64,000 nucleotides of DNA from an uncultured Lachnospiraceae bacterium (GTDB lineage Bacteria > Bacillota > Clostridia > Lachnospirales > Lachnospiraceae): the NCBI GenBank assembly GCA_947648875.1, contig CANSPM010000007.1, positions 39,050-103,049 on the forward strand, written 5' to 3'. Under the pieces are notes generated by a model, which saw nothing but the letters and a program-made list of their open reading frames with translations, did no database searches and was not told the origin of the DNA. Below, piece after piece: positions 52,554 through 61,873 of the stretch; position 1 is the stretch's first letter; each line of letters opens with the position of its first letter. The translations under genes and the position numbers were made by a program.

Positions 52554-55139
52554 TCAGTTCCAGCGAATCATAAAATTATACAGGCCGCTTCGGATGGCCT
52601 GGCTGTCATGGTCCGCGCCGGGGACTTCGAACCACAGATGTTCCACACCATTGTTCTCCAGAATTTGGTGATAACTCTCCGGAAATTTGCCCACCACGCT
52701 GTCCTTTGTTCCGCAGCAGACCATCAGCAGCTTTGGCGTCTCTGCCCCCTGGGCAAAGCACAGTTCCTCCTCCTGTAGCTGGCCCGGGTGAGACATGGCC
52801 CAATCTTTGGCAGGCGTCAGCCCCGGCGCCGGGGAGATGGCTCCCACATATCCGAACAGGTCGGGCCTGTTCACGCCGATGTACAATGTCTCCCTTCCTC
52901 CCATGGAAAAGCCCAGAATCCCCCTGCTCTCCCTGTCTGTCGCCACAGAATAGCGGCTTTCAATGCAGGGAATCAGATCCTGTGTCAGTTCATTGATAAA
53001 ATTATCGTAGGGAGCCACTTCCTCCTGGCTGAATCCGGGTTTTAATTCGGGGTCCGAGGTGGCATACATGTCCGGAAATACCGCAATCACTTCCCTGGCC
53101 CGGCTTTCTGCGGCGAGATTGCCCAGAATCTGGGGGATGGCATTGTTGACATCACCTGTCAGCGTGTACTCATCTCCGAAAATGCCATGTTGAAAATAAA
53201 GCACCGCGTACTGTTTTTCCGAATCATACCCCGGAGGCAGCAATACATTGGCTCCCCGTTCAAGCCCCGTGGTTTCCGAGTGGTATGTGATATGTTCCAC
53301 ACTTCCATACTCTCTTCCCGCCACGCTTTTTGACACCTCGTCCGGGCAGAGGGCGCTCAGTTCCTCCTCCCCTTTTACAAAGCGCCAGCCGGCGATCTCA
53401 CAGCCGCTTTCCGCGCTGCTGTATAACAGAAAATAGAGGTCGTGCACGCCGGTCACTTCCCCCTCCAGCCGCGCCTCATAGGTGACGAAATCCTCCCCGG
53501 CCGCCTCCTGCTCCTGCAAGGCTCCCAGCGGCATATAGCCCAGCACCTGGCCCTCCGGCCCGTCCACGCGCACCTGCGCCAGTCCCTCCATCCCCGCTGT
53601 GCGGCGGACGGACATCTGTATGGCTGTGGGGGAGTTTTCTCCAAAGTCCACACCCTGTACCTTCCAAAAATCTCCGCTGTCAATACCCGTCAGCGCCATG
53701 ACGCCGGCACCGCCGGTCTTCGAGAGAATATCCCGGCCCTCTCCGCTCTCCCCGGTTTCCTGTCCCGGAGCCGTTCCATGAATCCCCACAACCACCGTAT
53801 CCAGACCGCCCTGCACCGCCATGGTCGCGGCATTGACCTCCTCATAGGGATTTACATACTGAAGCTGTTCCCTGCCCTTCATGGTCATACGAATCTTGCC
53901 AATGGTTCCGTCCTCCCCCATGACAAATCCGTCCACATGAGTACAGCGATACCCCTTCTCCACTCCCATATTTTTCTCCAGAGTGCGGGCGTGATAAGCG
54001 ATGTACCAGTTGTCCTGAAAACGGAATACACAGTGATGATTGTTGCCATACAGGCCGTTTAACTTGCCGGGGTTCTCCAGAATCACTTCCTTGAAAGTGA
54101 AAGGCCCCATGGGATTGTCGCTCTCCAGGCTGGCAATCTCCGCGTTGTGGAATCCATAGGTCGCCGTTCCGTCCGCGTCCACCTGCCAGTTGGTGCAATA
54201 GGTATAATAGTACTTGTCGTTATATTTATGTATGCCGGAATCCTCAAACAGATAAGGCACGTCAATGGGCTTTGGATCGCCTTTCAGGCTGATCATGTCC
54301 TCCCCCAGTTCCACCACTCTGGCCGTACCGGGAGCCGATATTTTGTCCTCCGGCACACCGCCGCCAAAGTATAGATAAGCCCTGCCGTCCTCATCCACCA
54401 GCACCGCCGGGTCAAAGAGCCACAACACTTCCGCGCAGGTGGGCGTCTGTCTAGTCACCAGACCGTGTCCGATGGGGTCGGTAAAGGGGCCCGTGGGACT
54501 GTCCGCCGTCAGCACGCCGATGCCGCCGCCCCCGTCCGCGAAATACAGGAAGAATTTGTCCTTTCCGTCTATATTCTTCCAGGCCGCCGCAGGGGCCCAG
54601 GAATTGTTGGCCCACTTCGCCGCCCCCTGACTGCCCGCCGCTTCTATGGAGCCATGGTCTGTAAAATTCACCATATCCGCCGTGGATATCACATTGATCC
54701 GGTGAATCTTGCCGTAGGTGTTCTCCTTGACTTCGTCACCCTCATACTCAAAGGTATCCGCCGTCATGTAAAAATACACCCTGCCGTTATATTCCATGGC
54801 GTATGGATCCGCGCCGAACCGCTGGGTCATCAGCGGGTTGGCGTCCTCCAGGCCCTTATACGCCTCTGTTATTGTAACGTTCTGAAAGTAATCCGCGTAA
54901 TCCCTGTTCATATCTCCCTCTTCTTCCTGATTCTCCGCACCGCCGTCCGGCATTTCTTCCTCACTGCCTTGCCCGGCCGCCTGCTGCCCTTCCTCACTGT
55001 CTTGCCCGGCCGCTTGCTGCCCCTCCTCCCGGCTTTCCGAAGAACCCACTTCCTCACTGCCTGTAGCCATATCCTGCCCGCCGCACCCCATCAGCGCCAG
55101 ACACAGCGGCACAAACATGCACTGCTTAATCCACCTCAT
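52554..55139 (-). CDS. Surface lipoprotein: GH43 fused to carbohydrate-binding and CE1 (feruloyl/acetyl esterase) domains
   Basis: 861 residues. Lipoprotein signal with Cys19 (ALMGC), then an acidic Gln/Ala/Gly/Glu linker (20-78). GH43 domain about 85-400: Asp111 (FGADPYAMEYNG), Asp243 (LFDPAV), Glu299 (LFEDSGIHKY). A CBM6-like jelly roll (about 445-585) follows, then an esterase D-type alpha/beta hydrolase to the end with LLPPGYDSEKQYAVLYFQHG, nucleophile Ser in GFSMGGRE and catalytic His in GADHDSQ. This is the only degradative enzyme in the window with an export signal. It would cut arabinose and ferulate or acetate from arabinoxylan at the cell surface. Confidence 0.88.
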   Translation of the reverse strand: MRWIKQCMFVPLCLALMGCGGQDMATGSEEVGSSESREEGQQAAGQDSEEGQQAAGQGSEEEMPDGGAENQEEEGDMNRDYADYFQNVTITEAYKGLEDANPLMTQRFGADPYAMEYNGRVYFYMTADTFEYEGDEVKENTYGKIHRINVISTADMVNFTDHGSIEAAGSQGAAKWANNSWAPAAAWKNIDGKDKFFLYFADGGGGIGVLTADSPTGPFTDPIGHGLVTRQTPTCAEVLWLFDPAVLVDEDGRAYLYFGGGVPEDKISAPGTARVVELGEDMISLKGDPKPIDVPYLFEDSGIHKYNDKYYYTYCTNWQVDADGTATYGFHNAEIASLESDNPMGPFTFKEVILENPGKLNGLYGNNHHCVFRFQDNWYIAYHARTLEKNMGVEKGYRCTHVDGFVMGEDGTIGKIRMTMKGREQLQYVNPYEEVNAATMAVQGGLDTVVVGIHGTAPGQETGESGEGRDILSKTGGAGVMALTGIDSGDFWKVQGVDFGENSPTAIQMSVRRTAGMEGLAQVRVDGPEGQVLGYMPLGALQEQEAAGEDFVTYEARLEGEVTGVHDLYFLLYSSAESGCEIAGWRFVKGEEELSALCPDEVSKSVAGREYGSVEHITYHSETTGLERGANVLLPPGYDSEKQYAVLYFQHGIFGDEYTLTGDVNNAIPQILGNLAAESRAREVIAVFPDMYATSDPELKPGFSQEEVAPYDNFINELTQDLIPCIESRYSVATDRESRGILGFSMGGRETLYIGVNRPDLFGYVGAISPAPGLTPAKDWAMSHPGQLQEEELCFAQGAETPKLLMVCCGTKDSVVGKFPESYHQILENNGVEHLWFEVPGADHDSQAIRSGLYNFMIRWN
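54971..55036 (-). repeat. 33-bp tandem repeat in the lipoprotein linker
   Basis: Two units of 33 bases encode EEGQQAAGQDS-type repeats. They lie just after the lipidated cysteine and probably set the distance between membrane and catalytic domains. In-frame length change is possible. Confidence 0.75.
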
Positions 55140-55244
55140 ATCCCGCTCTCCTTTTCCCCCTGCAAGTACCTGATACCCATTGCCTGCTTTTCCTGCCCGA
55201 ATATCCCGAAAACCAAAACACGTTTTTCGTCCGTTGCCTGCGGC

Positions 55245-57227
55245 CTACCGCGTGAAACACGCCAGCACTTCCGCCCCCTCCCGGGCAAACGCAATAAATT
55301 CCTCCAATTCGGCATGACAGGTGATCCACCTGCCGCCCTCTTCCACATGGCCGTCCCGCACAAACACCCATCTCCCCTTGGGCAGGTATACCTGACGTTC
55401 CACTCCGCCCTGCTCATAGATGGGGGCCACCAGCAGATCCGCGCCGTAAAAATACTGATCCTCCAAAGTATAGCACTGCTCATCCTCCGGGAACTCCCAG
55501 AACATGGGGCGCATGATGGGCGCGCCGGTGCGGCTGGCCTCCTCCATATACCGGCAGGTATAATCTTTCAGCCGCTCCCGAAGTTCAATCAGTTCTTTCA
55601 GAATCGGATAGTTTCGTTCCCCGAAACTCCAGATCTCATTGTCACCTCCGCTGGCCTCCTTGACGCCAGGATGACGCAGCTTATACCAGGAAGGGCGCAG
55701 TCTTGAACCGTGGAGCCGCATCACCGGACTAAACACGCCGAACTGAAACCATCTCACGATCAGTTCCTTGAAATACTCACTCTCAATATCCCCTGAATGG
55801 AACCCGCCAATATCCGAATTCCACCAGGGAATGCCGCACATCCCCATGGAGAGCCCACTCTCAATGCTCATCTTCAGGTTCCGGAAGCTGGAGGCAATGT
55901 CCCCGTTCCACACGATGGCGCCAAATTTCTGGCTGCCGGGGTAAGCCGCCCGGGTCAGGGACACAATCTCCTCCTCCCCTTCCTCCTTAAGCCCGTCGTA
56001 AAAGGTTTTCGCATAGTAGTATGGGTACATCTGGGCCACCTGGGCACCGTTTCCAAGATAGTATTTCAGATGCCCCGGCTGCTGAGGATGTACCTCCGGC
56101 TCCGCCTCGTCCAGCCAGAAAGTCTTGATCCCGTGGCGGAAATAGTTCTCTTTTGCCCTGTCCCACACAAATTTTCTGGTCTCCGGGTTCATGGGGTCGA
56201 TAAAAGTCTGCTGCCCGTAAAAATCAAATGTGCCGAACTGCCCATTCTCCGTGCGTACCAGCATATTGCCTTCGCTCATCTCGCCGTAGTTTTCACTGGC
56301 GGGATTGATGGTGGGCCAGATGGAAACCACCGGATGGATGCCAAGTTCCTCAAGTTCCCGGCACATGGCCTCCGGGTCCGGCCAATACTTGGGATCAAAC
56401 TTCCACTCCCCCTGCTCGGTCCAGTGGAAGTAGTCAATGACGATGGCGTCGATGGGAATCCCCCTCTTTTTGTACTCCCGGGCCACCTCCAGCAGATCTT
56501 CCTGGCTCTCATATCGCAGCTTGCACTGCCAGAATCCCGCTGCCCAGCGAGGAAACTTGGGCGCGTAGCCGGTAAGGTCGCAGTACCTCTCCATGGTCTG
56601 GGCGGGTGTCTCCCCCGCATAGATAAAATAGTCCGCCTGATAGGCGCTGTCCGCCACAAACATGGTGTGGTTGCGGGTGGTCTCGCAGCGCCCCGGAGCC
56701 GGGTTGTTCCAGAAAAAGCCGTAACCCAGAGAAGAATACAGCACCGGCAGCGTGGACTTTGTATTATAATGAATGATCTGGCAGGTGCTGCCCTTGCGGT
56801 CAAACAAATCCTCCTGCTCCTGCCCCATACCGTAGAAATGCTCCCCGTCGTTGGCGTCAAAGATCACCTTGACCTGGTAATGATCCCCCTCCACATGCAT
56901 GTTGCGGTTGGTGTAATCCCCTTCGAACCGGGTGCGCAAAATCTGCTTTTCCTTGCGGTAATAGGTGATAATCCCGCCGTACCAGACGTTTCCCGCCTCT
57001 ATGGTAGCGCTGACCATACCGTTTATGATAGTGGCCTTGCTCTCATCCCCCGACACGCTGCATTCGTCCTGGGTGGCAGGCTCCAGCACCGTCCATTTTT
57101 CCTCTGAAATACGCCCGTTTTTCGTGCTGCGGCAGCGCAGGCAGTCCCTGCCGTAGGGTTCAATCACCGTCAATTCGTCCTTGCGCTGGAATACCAGCCT
57201 CTTATCCTCGATTCTGATCTTTCCCAT
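55245..57227 (-). CDS. GH31 alpha-xylosidase-like enzyme
   Basis: 660 residues, cytoplasmic. Nucleophile Asp373 in WLDEAEPE and acid Asp443 in VWNGDIASSF; the substrate-binding strand VIDYFHWTEQGEWKFDPKYW and the PWWNSDIGGF motif are as in GH31. The WxxxxxWKFDP and DEAEP features favour alpha-xylosidase over alpha-glucosidase, but that is not decisive. It could act on alpha-linked xylose side chains of xyloglucan- or xylan-derived oligosaccharides. The ATG at 57225-57227 follows GAGGAG; the open frame runs 52 codons further upstream without support. Confidence 0.88.
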   Translation of the reverse strand: MGKIRIEDKRLVFQRKDELTVIEPYGRDCLRCRSTKNGRISEEKWTVLEPATQDECSVSGDESKATIINGMVSATIEAGNVWYGGIITYYRKEKQILRTRFEGDYTNRNMHVEGDHYQVKVIFDANDGEHFYGMGQEQEDLFDRKGSTCQIIHYNTKSTLPVLYSSLGYGFFWNNPAPGRCETTRNHTMFVADSAYQADYFIYAGETPAQTMERYCDLTGYAPKFPRWAAGFWQCKLRYESQEDLLEVAREYKKRGIPIDAIVIDYFHWTEQGEWKFDPKYWPDPEAMCRELEELGIHPVVSIWPTINPASENYGEMSEGNMLVRTENGQFGTFDFYGQQTFIDPMNPETRKFVWDRAKENYFRHGIKTFWLDEAEPEVHPQQPGHLKYYLGNGAQVAQMYPYYYAKTFYDGLKEEGEEEIVSLTRAAYPGSQKFGAIVWNGDIASSFRNLKMSIESGLSMGMCGIPWWNSDIGGFHSGDIESEYFKELIVRWFQFGVFSPVMRLHGSRLRPSWYKLRHPGVKEASGGDNEIWSFGERNYPILKELIELRERLKDYTCRYMEEASRTGAPIMRPMFWEFPEDEQCYTLEDQYFYGADLLVAPIYEQGGVERQVYLPKGRWVFVRDGHVEEGGRWITCHAELEEFIAFAREGAEVLACFTR

Positions 57228-57318
57228 AGTCGTTCTCCTCTTTAATTTATAGAAAACTCTCTTTTCCCATGATTGCGCTCCCGATCCGAAGACCGCGGGC
57301 AGACAACAGGGATGACAC

Positions 57319-58710
57319 TTAAAGGGGAATATGTAGCAAAGGCATCCCCTGTTCATTGAAATACACCCGGTGGAAAGCAGCACAGCGCTTATGGGTGTTT
57401 TCCATATCCTGGGCGTGGTAGGCGATCATCAGCTCCCCCTTCTCGTCGCGGAAAAAGGAATTGTGCCCCGGTCCCTCTATGCCCTGCACGGAGCCTCTGT
57501 GAAGCATGGCGGCAGGCTCCTTGTACCAGTTGGCCGCCCTCAGCAGATCCTCCCCCCGGGACGCCACCAGATAGCCCACCGCATAGGTGGGATCACAGGC
57601 CCCGCCGCCGGAGTAGGCCAGATAGACCTTATCCTCTGTGAGAAGCGCGTAAGGACCCTCATTGTTGATGGTTCCCCGCTGGTTCTCCCAGCCGTACAGC
57701 GGCCTTGAGAGCAGCGTCGGCTCGCTGGTCAGCACCCAGGGCCGCGCTTCATCCGTTGTGGCAATATACAGCATGGAGCCTGTATCCGCCGCCGTACCGA
57801 TACCGTAACGACAGGACCACACCAAATAGGAGTTTTCCCCGTCCTTAAAGTAAGTCATGTCCAGGGAAATCCCTGTCTGGGTCAGGAAATTCCCGTCCGG
57901 CCCGCACACCCGCACCGGCGCTTCCCAGCCAGTCGGGTCCGTCAGAACACCTTTTTCCTTGAGACGCATCATATGACACTGAGGCGCCCACTGCCTGCCG
58001 CCCACGGCGAAAAGAATGTAGGCCCTGCCGCCGATCACATGAAATTCCGGCGCCCAGAAGGTCTGCATAAACTCCCTGTCCTCGTCATATTCCAGAATAC
58101 ACTGCGGCTCCGCCTCCGGGGCAAAGAGCCCTGCCACCGAATCCGCCTCCCGGATAAACAGGCCGATATTGTTATTGTTATCGTTGGTGGCCAGAAAATA
58201 CCATTTTCCCTCCCAGGCAAAGATCACCGGGTCCGCCCAGCCCACAGCCAGGGGGAATGCCACGTCCTTAAGCCGTACCTGGGGCATGGCCCAGCGCTGC
58301 CGGATTCCCTCCCGGAGGTTCTCCGGCAATTCCACCCTCTCCCGGGCCCCGTCATATACCGCCTGCCACTTACCGCGCTCCACAGACTCCTGCCGAAAAC
58401 GTAGAAAGTCCCCGGTTCTCCAGAGAAGCAGGCCCTCCTCCGGCAAAGGCTCTCCCGTCTCGTCCACAGGCTCCGCCAAAATGCCGTAGTCCCCTTCCGC
58501 CAGCGCCAGAACCCGGGGATTTCTGATTCCCCTGGGGGCGATGGTGTTGTCGGGGCGGATGGACGCCCGCGCATAGAGAATGCCGTATCCCTGATTCAGC
58601 GCATACGCCTTCCCGTCCCCGTCTGTGTATGTCATATGTACGCTGTCCGCCAGCGCGTGGGGGATATGCGGCTCGCGCACTTCCCCTGTGTATACATTTA
58701 TATGTCCCAT
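57319..58710 (-). CDS. GH43-type arabinofuranosidase/xylosidase
   Basis: 463 residues, no signal peptide. Catalytic region GWADPVIFAWEGKWYFLATND (base Asp), TFWAPEFHVIGGRAYILFA, SLDMTYFKDGENSYLVWSC and NNEGPYALLTEDKVYLAYSG (acid Glu). It shares layout and many motifs with the 629-residue protein encoded at 50489 but has a shorter N-terminal domain (about 150 residues). It lies between GH31 and another GH43 gene on the same strand, with 91 and 85 bases between. Substrate not decidable from sequence. Confidence 0.83.
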   Translation of the reverse strand: MGHINVYTGEVREPHIPHALADSVHMTYTDGDGKAYALNQGYGILYARASIRPDNTIAPRGIRNPRVLALAEGDYGILAEPVDETGEPLPEEGLLLWRTGDFLRFRQESVERGKWQAVYDGARERVELPENLREGIRQRWAMPQVRLKDVAFPLAVGWADPVIFAWEGKWYFLATNDNNNNIGLFIREADSVAGLFAPEAEPQCILEYDEDREFMQTFWAPEFHVIGGRAYILFAVGGRQWAPQCHMMRLKEKGVLTDPTGWEAPVRVCGPDGNFLTQTGISLDMTYFKDGENSYLVWSCRYGIGTAADTGSMLYIATTDEARPWVLTSEPTLLSRPLYGWENQRGTINNEGPYALLTEDKVYLAYSGGGACDPTYAVGYLVASRGEDLLRAANWYKEPAAMLHRGSVQGIEGPGHNSFFRDEKGELMIAYHAQDMENTHKRCAAFHRVYFNEQGMPLLHIPL

Positions 58711-58750
58711 ATGATTTCTCCATTATTGTACTATACGCGCAACACGCACT

Positions 58751-58785
58751 CTCCCGATCCGGTGCCGGTATATTCGGATCGGGAG
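58751..58785. other. Perfect 11-bp inverted repeat between two GH43 genes
   Basis: CTCCCGATCCG (58751-58761) and CGGATCGGGAG (58775-58785), loop of 13. There is no T-run on either strand, so it is not a standard terminator. One arm sequence recurs alone at 57278-57288 upstream of the GH31 gene. Confidence 0.6.
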
Positions 58786-58795
58786 CAACCAGTCC

Positions 58796-60196
58796 TTACC
58801 TGAGTTCAAATCCTTTCAGCATGGCAACGCCCTGCCCCCGAAAAGTAAAATACAGCGCGTACTCCTCCTCCGGCAATACGATCTCCGCCCAGGACTCCTC
58901 CCACACATTGGCATATTCCACCGGCAGGACCGCCAGCACACTGCCGTCGATTTCCGTCCTCACTTCAAATATACCCTTTGCGTAGCCTCTTGTCCAGATA
59001 TGAATCCGGGTGGCTTCTGCCCCCCGGAAAAATTTAAATCCCGCCGTGGCCGTGTCCTGAATATTGCCGATATATCCCTGATTCTGATCTCCGTCCCTGC
59101 CGTCCTGCATTACTCTGGGCTGTTCCGAACCGCCCACATAGGCGGAGGGGGTGGCCGTAAACAGGTTACAGGCGAGGTAGGCGGGGAAATATCCCTGTCC
59201 CGGCAAAGGGCCGCCGTTTAAACCGCAGGAGGTCAGTTGCGCCTGTTCTATACTGCCGTCCTTGAGAATCGTCAACTTCTCCGCACATCCCTGTCTGCTG
59301 TACCAGGTGCCATTGGTCTGGCGATGGTAGAAAATATAGGGCTGTCCCTGAATCTCCACCATGCTTCCGTGATTGTTGGCGCCGTAGGCCGCAGGCTGCC
59401 CCGCAGGCTTGTAGCTGTCAATATGCAGGTCGCAGTTGCTCACCAGCACCCCGCCGTAGCGAAAGTCCCCGGTAGGCTTTTTGCTGGTGGCATAGCAGAG
59501 TTCGTGCATCACCTGGGAGGAATAAATAAAGTAATAGGTACTGCCCTTCTTCCGGATGGACGACGCCTCAAAGAAAGCGTGGCCCTCATATGTGGTCCCC
59601 GCGCTGTACTCACAGCCGGGCACAATGATTTTAGGAGACTCCGTTATCGTCAGCATATCCCTGTCCAAAACCGTCACCATGGCTCCATGGCGGGATTTGT
59701 CTCCCTTGCCACAGAACCCCGTATACAGATAAGTCCTGTCTCCCTCCGTCAGCACACCGGGGTCGAACTGGGGCTCATCCCCGGCCCGCTCGCCCAGAAG
59801 TGTGCCGTCCGAATAGTGTACATATCCGTAAAATTCATATTTTCCGGCCGGAGTATCACAGACCGCCACCGACACCACCGACACCTTATCCAGCACATAG
59901 TACAGATAGTACCTGCCGTCCGGTCCCACCGTCACATCCGGCGCATATAGGCACATCTTTCCCGCCCTGTTAAAAGGATCGTCTGTCCTCTCATAGATTA
60001 CGCCCTCATACCGCCAGTTTCCCAGATCGTCCACGGGAGCTGACCAGCACACATAGTCCCCCATGCAGAACACATATCCATTGTAAAAATCATGGGAGCC
60101 ATACACATACACCCTGTCCCCGAACACATAGGGTTCCGCGTCCGGGATATACTCCCAGGACGGCAGATAGGGATTCCACGCCTGTTTCTTACACAT
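58796..60196 (-). CDS. GH43 enzyme with C-terminal CBM6-like domain
   Basis: 466 residues, no signal peptide. Base Asp in YIPDAEPYVFGDRVYVYGSHD, modulator Asp in PQFDPGVL, acid Glu in AFFEASSIRKKGSTYYFIY. The last 130 residues read as a jelly-roll carbohydrate-binding domain (GYIGNIQDTATAGFKFFRG, EIVLPEEEYALYFTFRG). This subgroup includes beta-xylosidases and arabinofuranosidases. A strong hairpin lies directly ahead of its AAGAGG ribosome binding site. Confidence 0.85.
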   Translation of the reverse strand: MCKKQAWNPYLPSWEYIPDAEPYVFGDRVYVYGSHDFYNGYVFCMGDYVCWSAPVDDLGNWRYEGVIYERTDDPFNRAGKMCLYAPDVTVGPDGRYYLYYVLDKVSVVSVAVCDTPAGKYEFYGYVHYSDGTLLGERAGDEPQFDPGVLTEGDRTYLYTGFCGKGDKSRHGAMVTVLDRDMLTITESPKIIVPGCEYSAGTTYEGHAFFEASSIRKKGSTYYFIYSSQVMHELCYATSKKPTGDFRYGGVLVSNCDLHIDSYKPAGQPAAYGANNHGSMVEIQGQPYIFYHRQTNGTWYSRQGCAEKLTILKDGSIEQAQLTSCGLNGGPLPGQGYFPAYLACNLFTATPSAYVGGSEQPRVMQDGRDGDQNQGYIGNIQDTATAGFKFFRGAEATRIHIWTRGYAKGIFEVRTEIDGSVLAVLPVEYANVWEESWAEIVLPEEEYALYFTFRGQGVAMLKGFELR

Positions 60197-60211
60197 ATTC
60201 GCCTCTTTTCT

Positions 60212-60254
60212 GCGGCTTTAGAGGGTTCAGCGACGCCGAACCCTCTAAAGCTGC
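60212..60254. other. Strong intercistronic hairpin ahead of the GH43 gene
   Basis: CTTTAGAGGGTTC pairs perfectly with GAACCCTCTAAAG (60216-60228 / 60238-60250), extended by four more pairs including one G-T. It ends about 15 bases before the start codon at 60196. No T-run follows. It may limit translation or protect the downstream mRNA after processing. Confidence 0.7.
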
Positions 60255-60337
60255 CACCAAAATCACACCTGTCAATCTCTTTCGCGCAATCGGCGTGCCC
60301 GGCAAACGGGCGGACTGACAGCGTCAACAATCCGTAA

Positions 60338-61843
60338 CTATATGTACTGCATGACTCTCTCATAAGAGTATCCTCTGTCCGGGTTCACCCGGCAGGGATT
60401 CCAGGAAAAATATACCACTCCATTTTCCCTGAGAGAGAAGTCCAGTTCCACTTTGCCCTCCTGCGGAGCAACCCGCCTGGTTTCCACAAAGGGCCATGCC
60501 GCACTTCGCAGCAGCTCCAGTTGCTGCGCGTCAAGACTGGCCGGTTCCCCAAGATCATGCCACACCTTCAGCGGATTACAACACACTTCGTCCACCGTTT
60601 GCAATTCCAGACAGCCCTCCTCCCCGGCAGGCCACTCCAGACAAAACAGCAGATCCCTTCCCGAACGTTTCTCCGTCATGTTCCAGGCTACCCCCCGGCA
60701 GGAGCCGTCCTCCAGCTGCATGACCAACATGGTATCGTCTCTGTATATACAGCGCCCCGGCTTCTCCTTCAGTTTTTTATAGAATACAAACGTCCAGAAT
60801 GTGGGCTTGGGAATACATCCGTTGGCCACCAGTCCAAAGCCTCCATGAAAAGGAGTAAAGGGAACTCCCTGTTCCTCAAACACGTCTCCAAAAGTCCAGT
60901 AAGAATAGGAGGCATTGCCGTCTCCCAGCCGGGACAGCTGGCGGGCAATGAACGCCGCGTTCTGGTTGGTATCGTGCAGCGGACAGTTGGGGATATAGGA
61001 GGTATTGAACTCCGTGATATGAATTTCCATTCCCCGGTACTCCGGATAACTGTCTATGATCTCCCGGGTGGTGCGCAGGTTGGCAAATCCCCCCTCCGTA
61101 TCCTGTAACTCGGCATAGCCATAATGCCCCGCCCTCTCGGGAAATTCCGTGGTGTAATGGTGCCTGGTGACAAAGTCCACAGGAATCTTCTGCTCATGGC
61201 AGAACTCCATGAAAGCCTTGATCCACACCTCGTCGCTGCCTCCACAGACCGCCGGACCGCCCACTCTGAACCGCGCGTCCACCTCTTTTACGGCCTGAAA
61301 AGTACTGCGGAAAAGTTTAAAATACTCCTGCATATCAGCGTGTTCCCAGAATCCCGGAAGGTTCGGCTCGTTCCACACCTCAATGGGCCAGGTCACCACT
61401 TCTTCCCTGCCATATCTCTGGCACAGATGCAGCAGCAGAGCCCGGACCATGTCGTTCCAGCGTTCATAGGAGACCGGCGGCGTGGTGTTCCCCTTCCAGT
61501 AGAATATGGTCTGGCTGCCGCTGGCCAGTTTTCCGGGCATAAAACCCAGTTCCAGAAAAGGCTTAAGTCCCAGCCCGCGATAACTGTCCATCACCCGGTC
61601 CAGATAGGTGTAATTGTACTCCGCGCCGCCGTCCTCTCCCTCCTGGTAGATGGCCATGTCATCGCAGAACAGACCATGCCCTCTGATATGGCTGAAACCG
61701 ATGTACTCCTGTACCAGTTCAAGCTGCTCCTGATACTCCTGATGTAACGCCAGCCCCATTCTTCCTGTGCCCACGCAGTAGTCTACCTGATTATTGAAGG
61801 CAACCTCCGCGTTCTGATCCAAAACCACTTTTTTCTCTGTCAT
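60338..61843 (-). CDS. GH39 beta-xylosidase
   Basis: 501 residues, cytoplasmic TIM barrel with C-terminal beta-sandwich. Acid/base Glu159 in EVWNEPNL and nucleophile Glu278 in HITEFNTSY sit almost exactly where they do in characterised thermophilic GH39 beta-xylosidases (160 and 277). RGHGLFCDDM and TRHHYTTEFP are further family marks. It releases xylose from the non-reducing end of short xylo-oligosaccharides. The start at 61841-61843 follows AAAAAGGAG; an ATG six codons upstream overlaps that site. It follows the chemoreceptor gene by 30 bases. Confidence 0.93.
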   Translation of the reverse strand: MTEKKVVLDQNAEVAFNNQVDYCVGTGRMGLALHQEYQEQLELVQEYIGFSHIRGHGLFCDDMAIYQEGEDGGAEYNYTYLDRVMDSYRGLGLKPFLELGFMPGKLASGSQTIFYWKGNTTPPVSYERWNDMVRALLLHLCQRYGREEVVTWPIEVWNEPNLPGFWEHADMQEYFKLFRSTFQAVKEVDARFRVGGPAVCGGSDEVWIKAFMEFCHEQKIPVDFVTRHHYTTEFPERAGHYGYAELQDTEGGFANLRTTREIIDSYPEYRGMEIHITEFNTSYIPNCPLHDTNQNAAFIARQLSRLGDGNASYSYWTFGDVFEEQGVPFTPFHGGFGLVANGCIPKPTFWTFVFYKKLKEKPGRCIYRDDTMLVMQLEDGSCRGVAWNMTEKRSGRDLLFCLEWPAGEEGCLELQTVDEVCCNPLKVWHDLGEPASLDAQQLELLRSAAWPFVETRRVAPQEGKVELDFSLRENGVVYFSWNPCRVNPDRGYSYERVMQYI

Positions 61844-61873
61844 AGCGCTCTCCTTTTTCATCTGCTCTTTCTG

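Noticed and set aside
55797..57107. 436-codon plus-strand open frame
   Set aside because: Antisense to GH31, which has both catalytic aspartates in the minus frame.
57278..57288. Second copy of CTCCCGATCCG as a dispersed palindromic element
   Set aside because: Only one arm is present with no matching second arm; 11 bases can recur by chance in GC-rich gaps.
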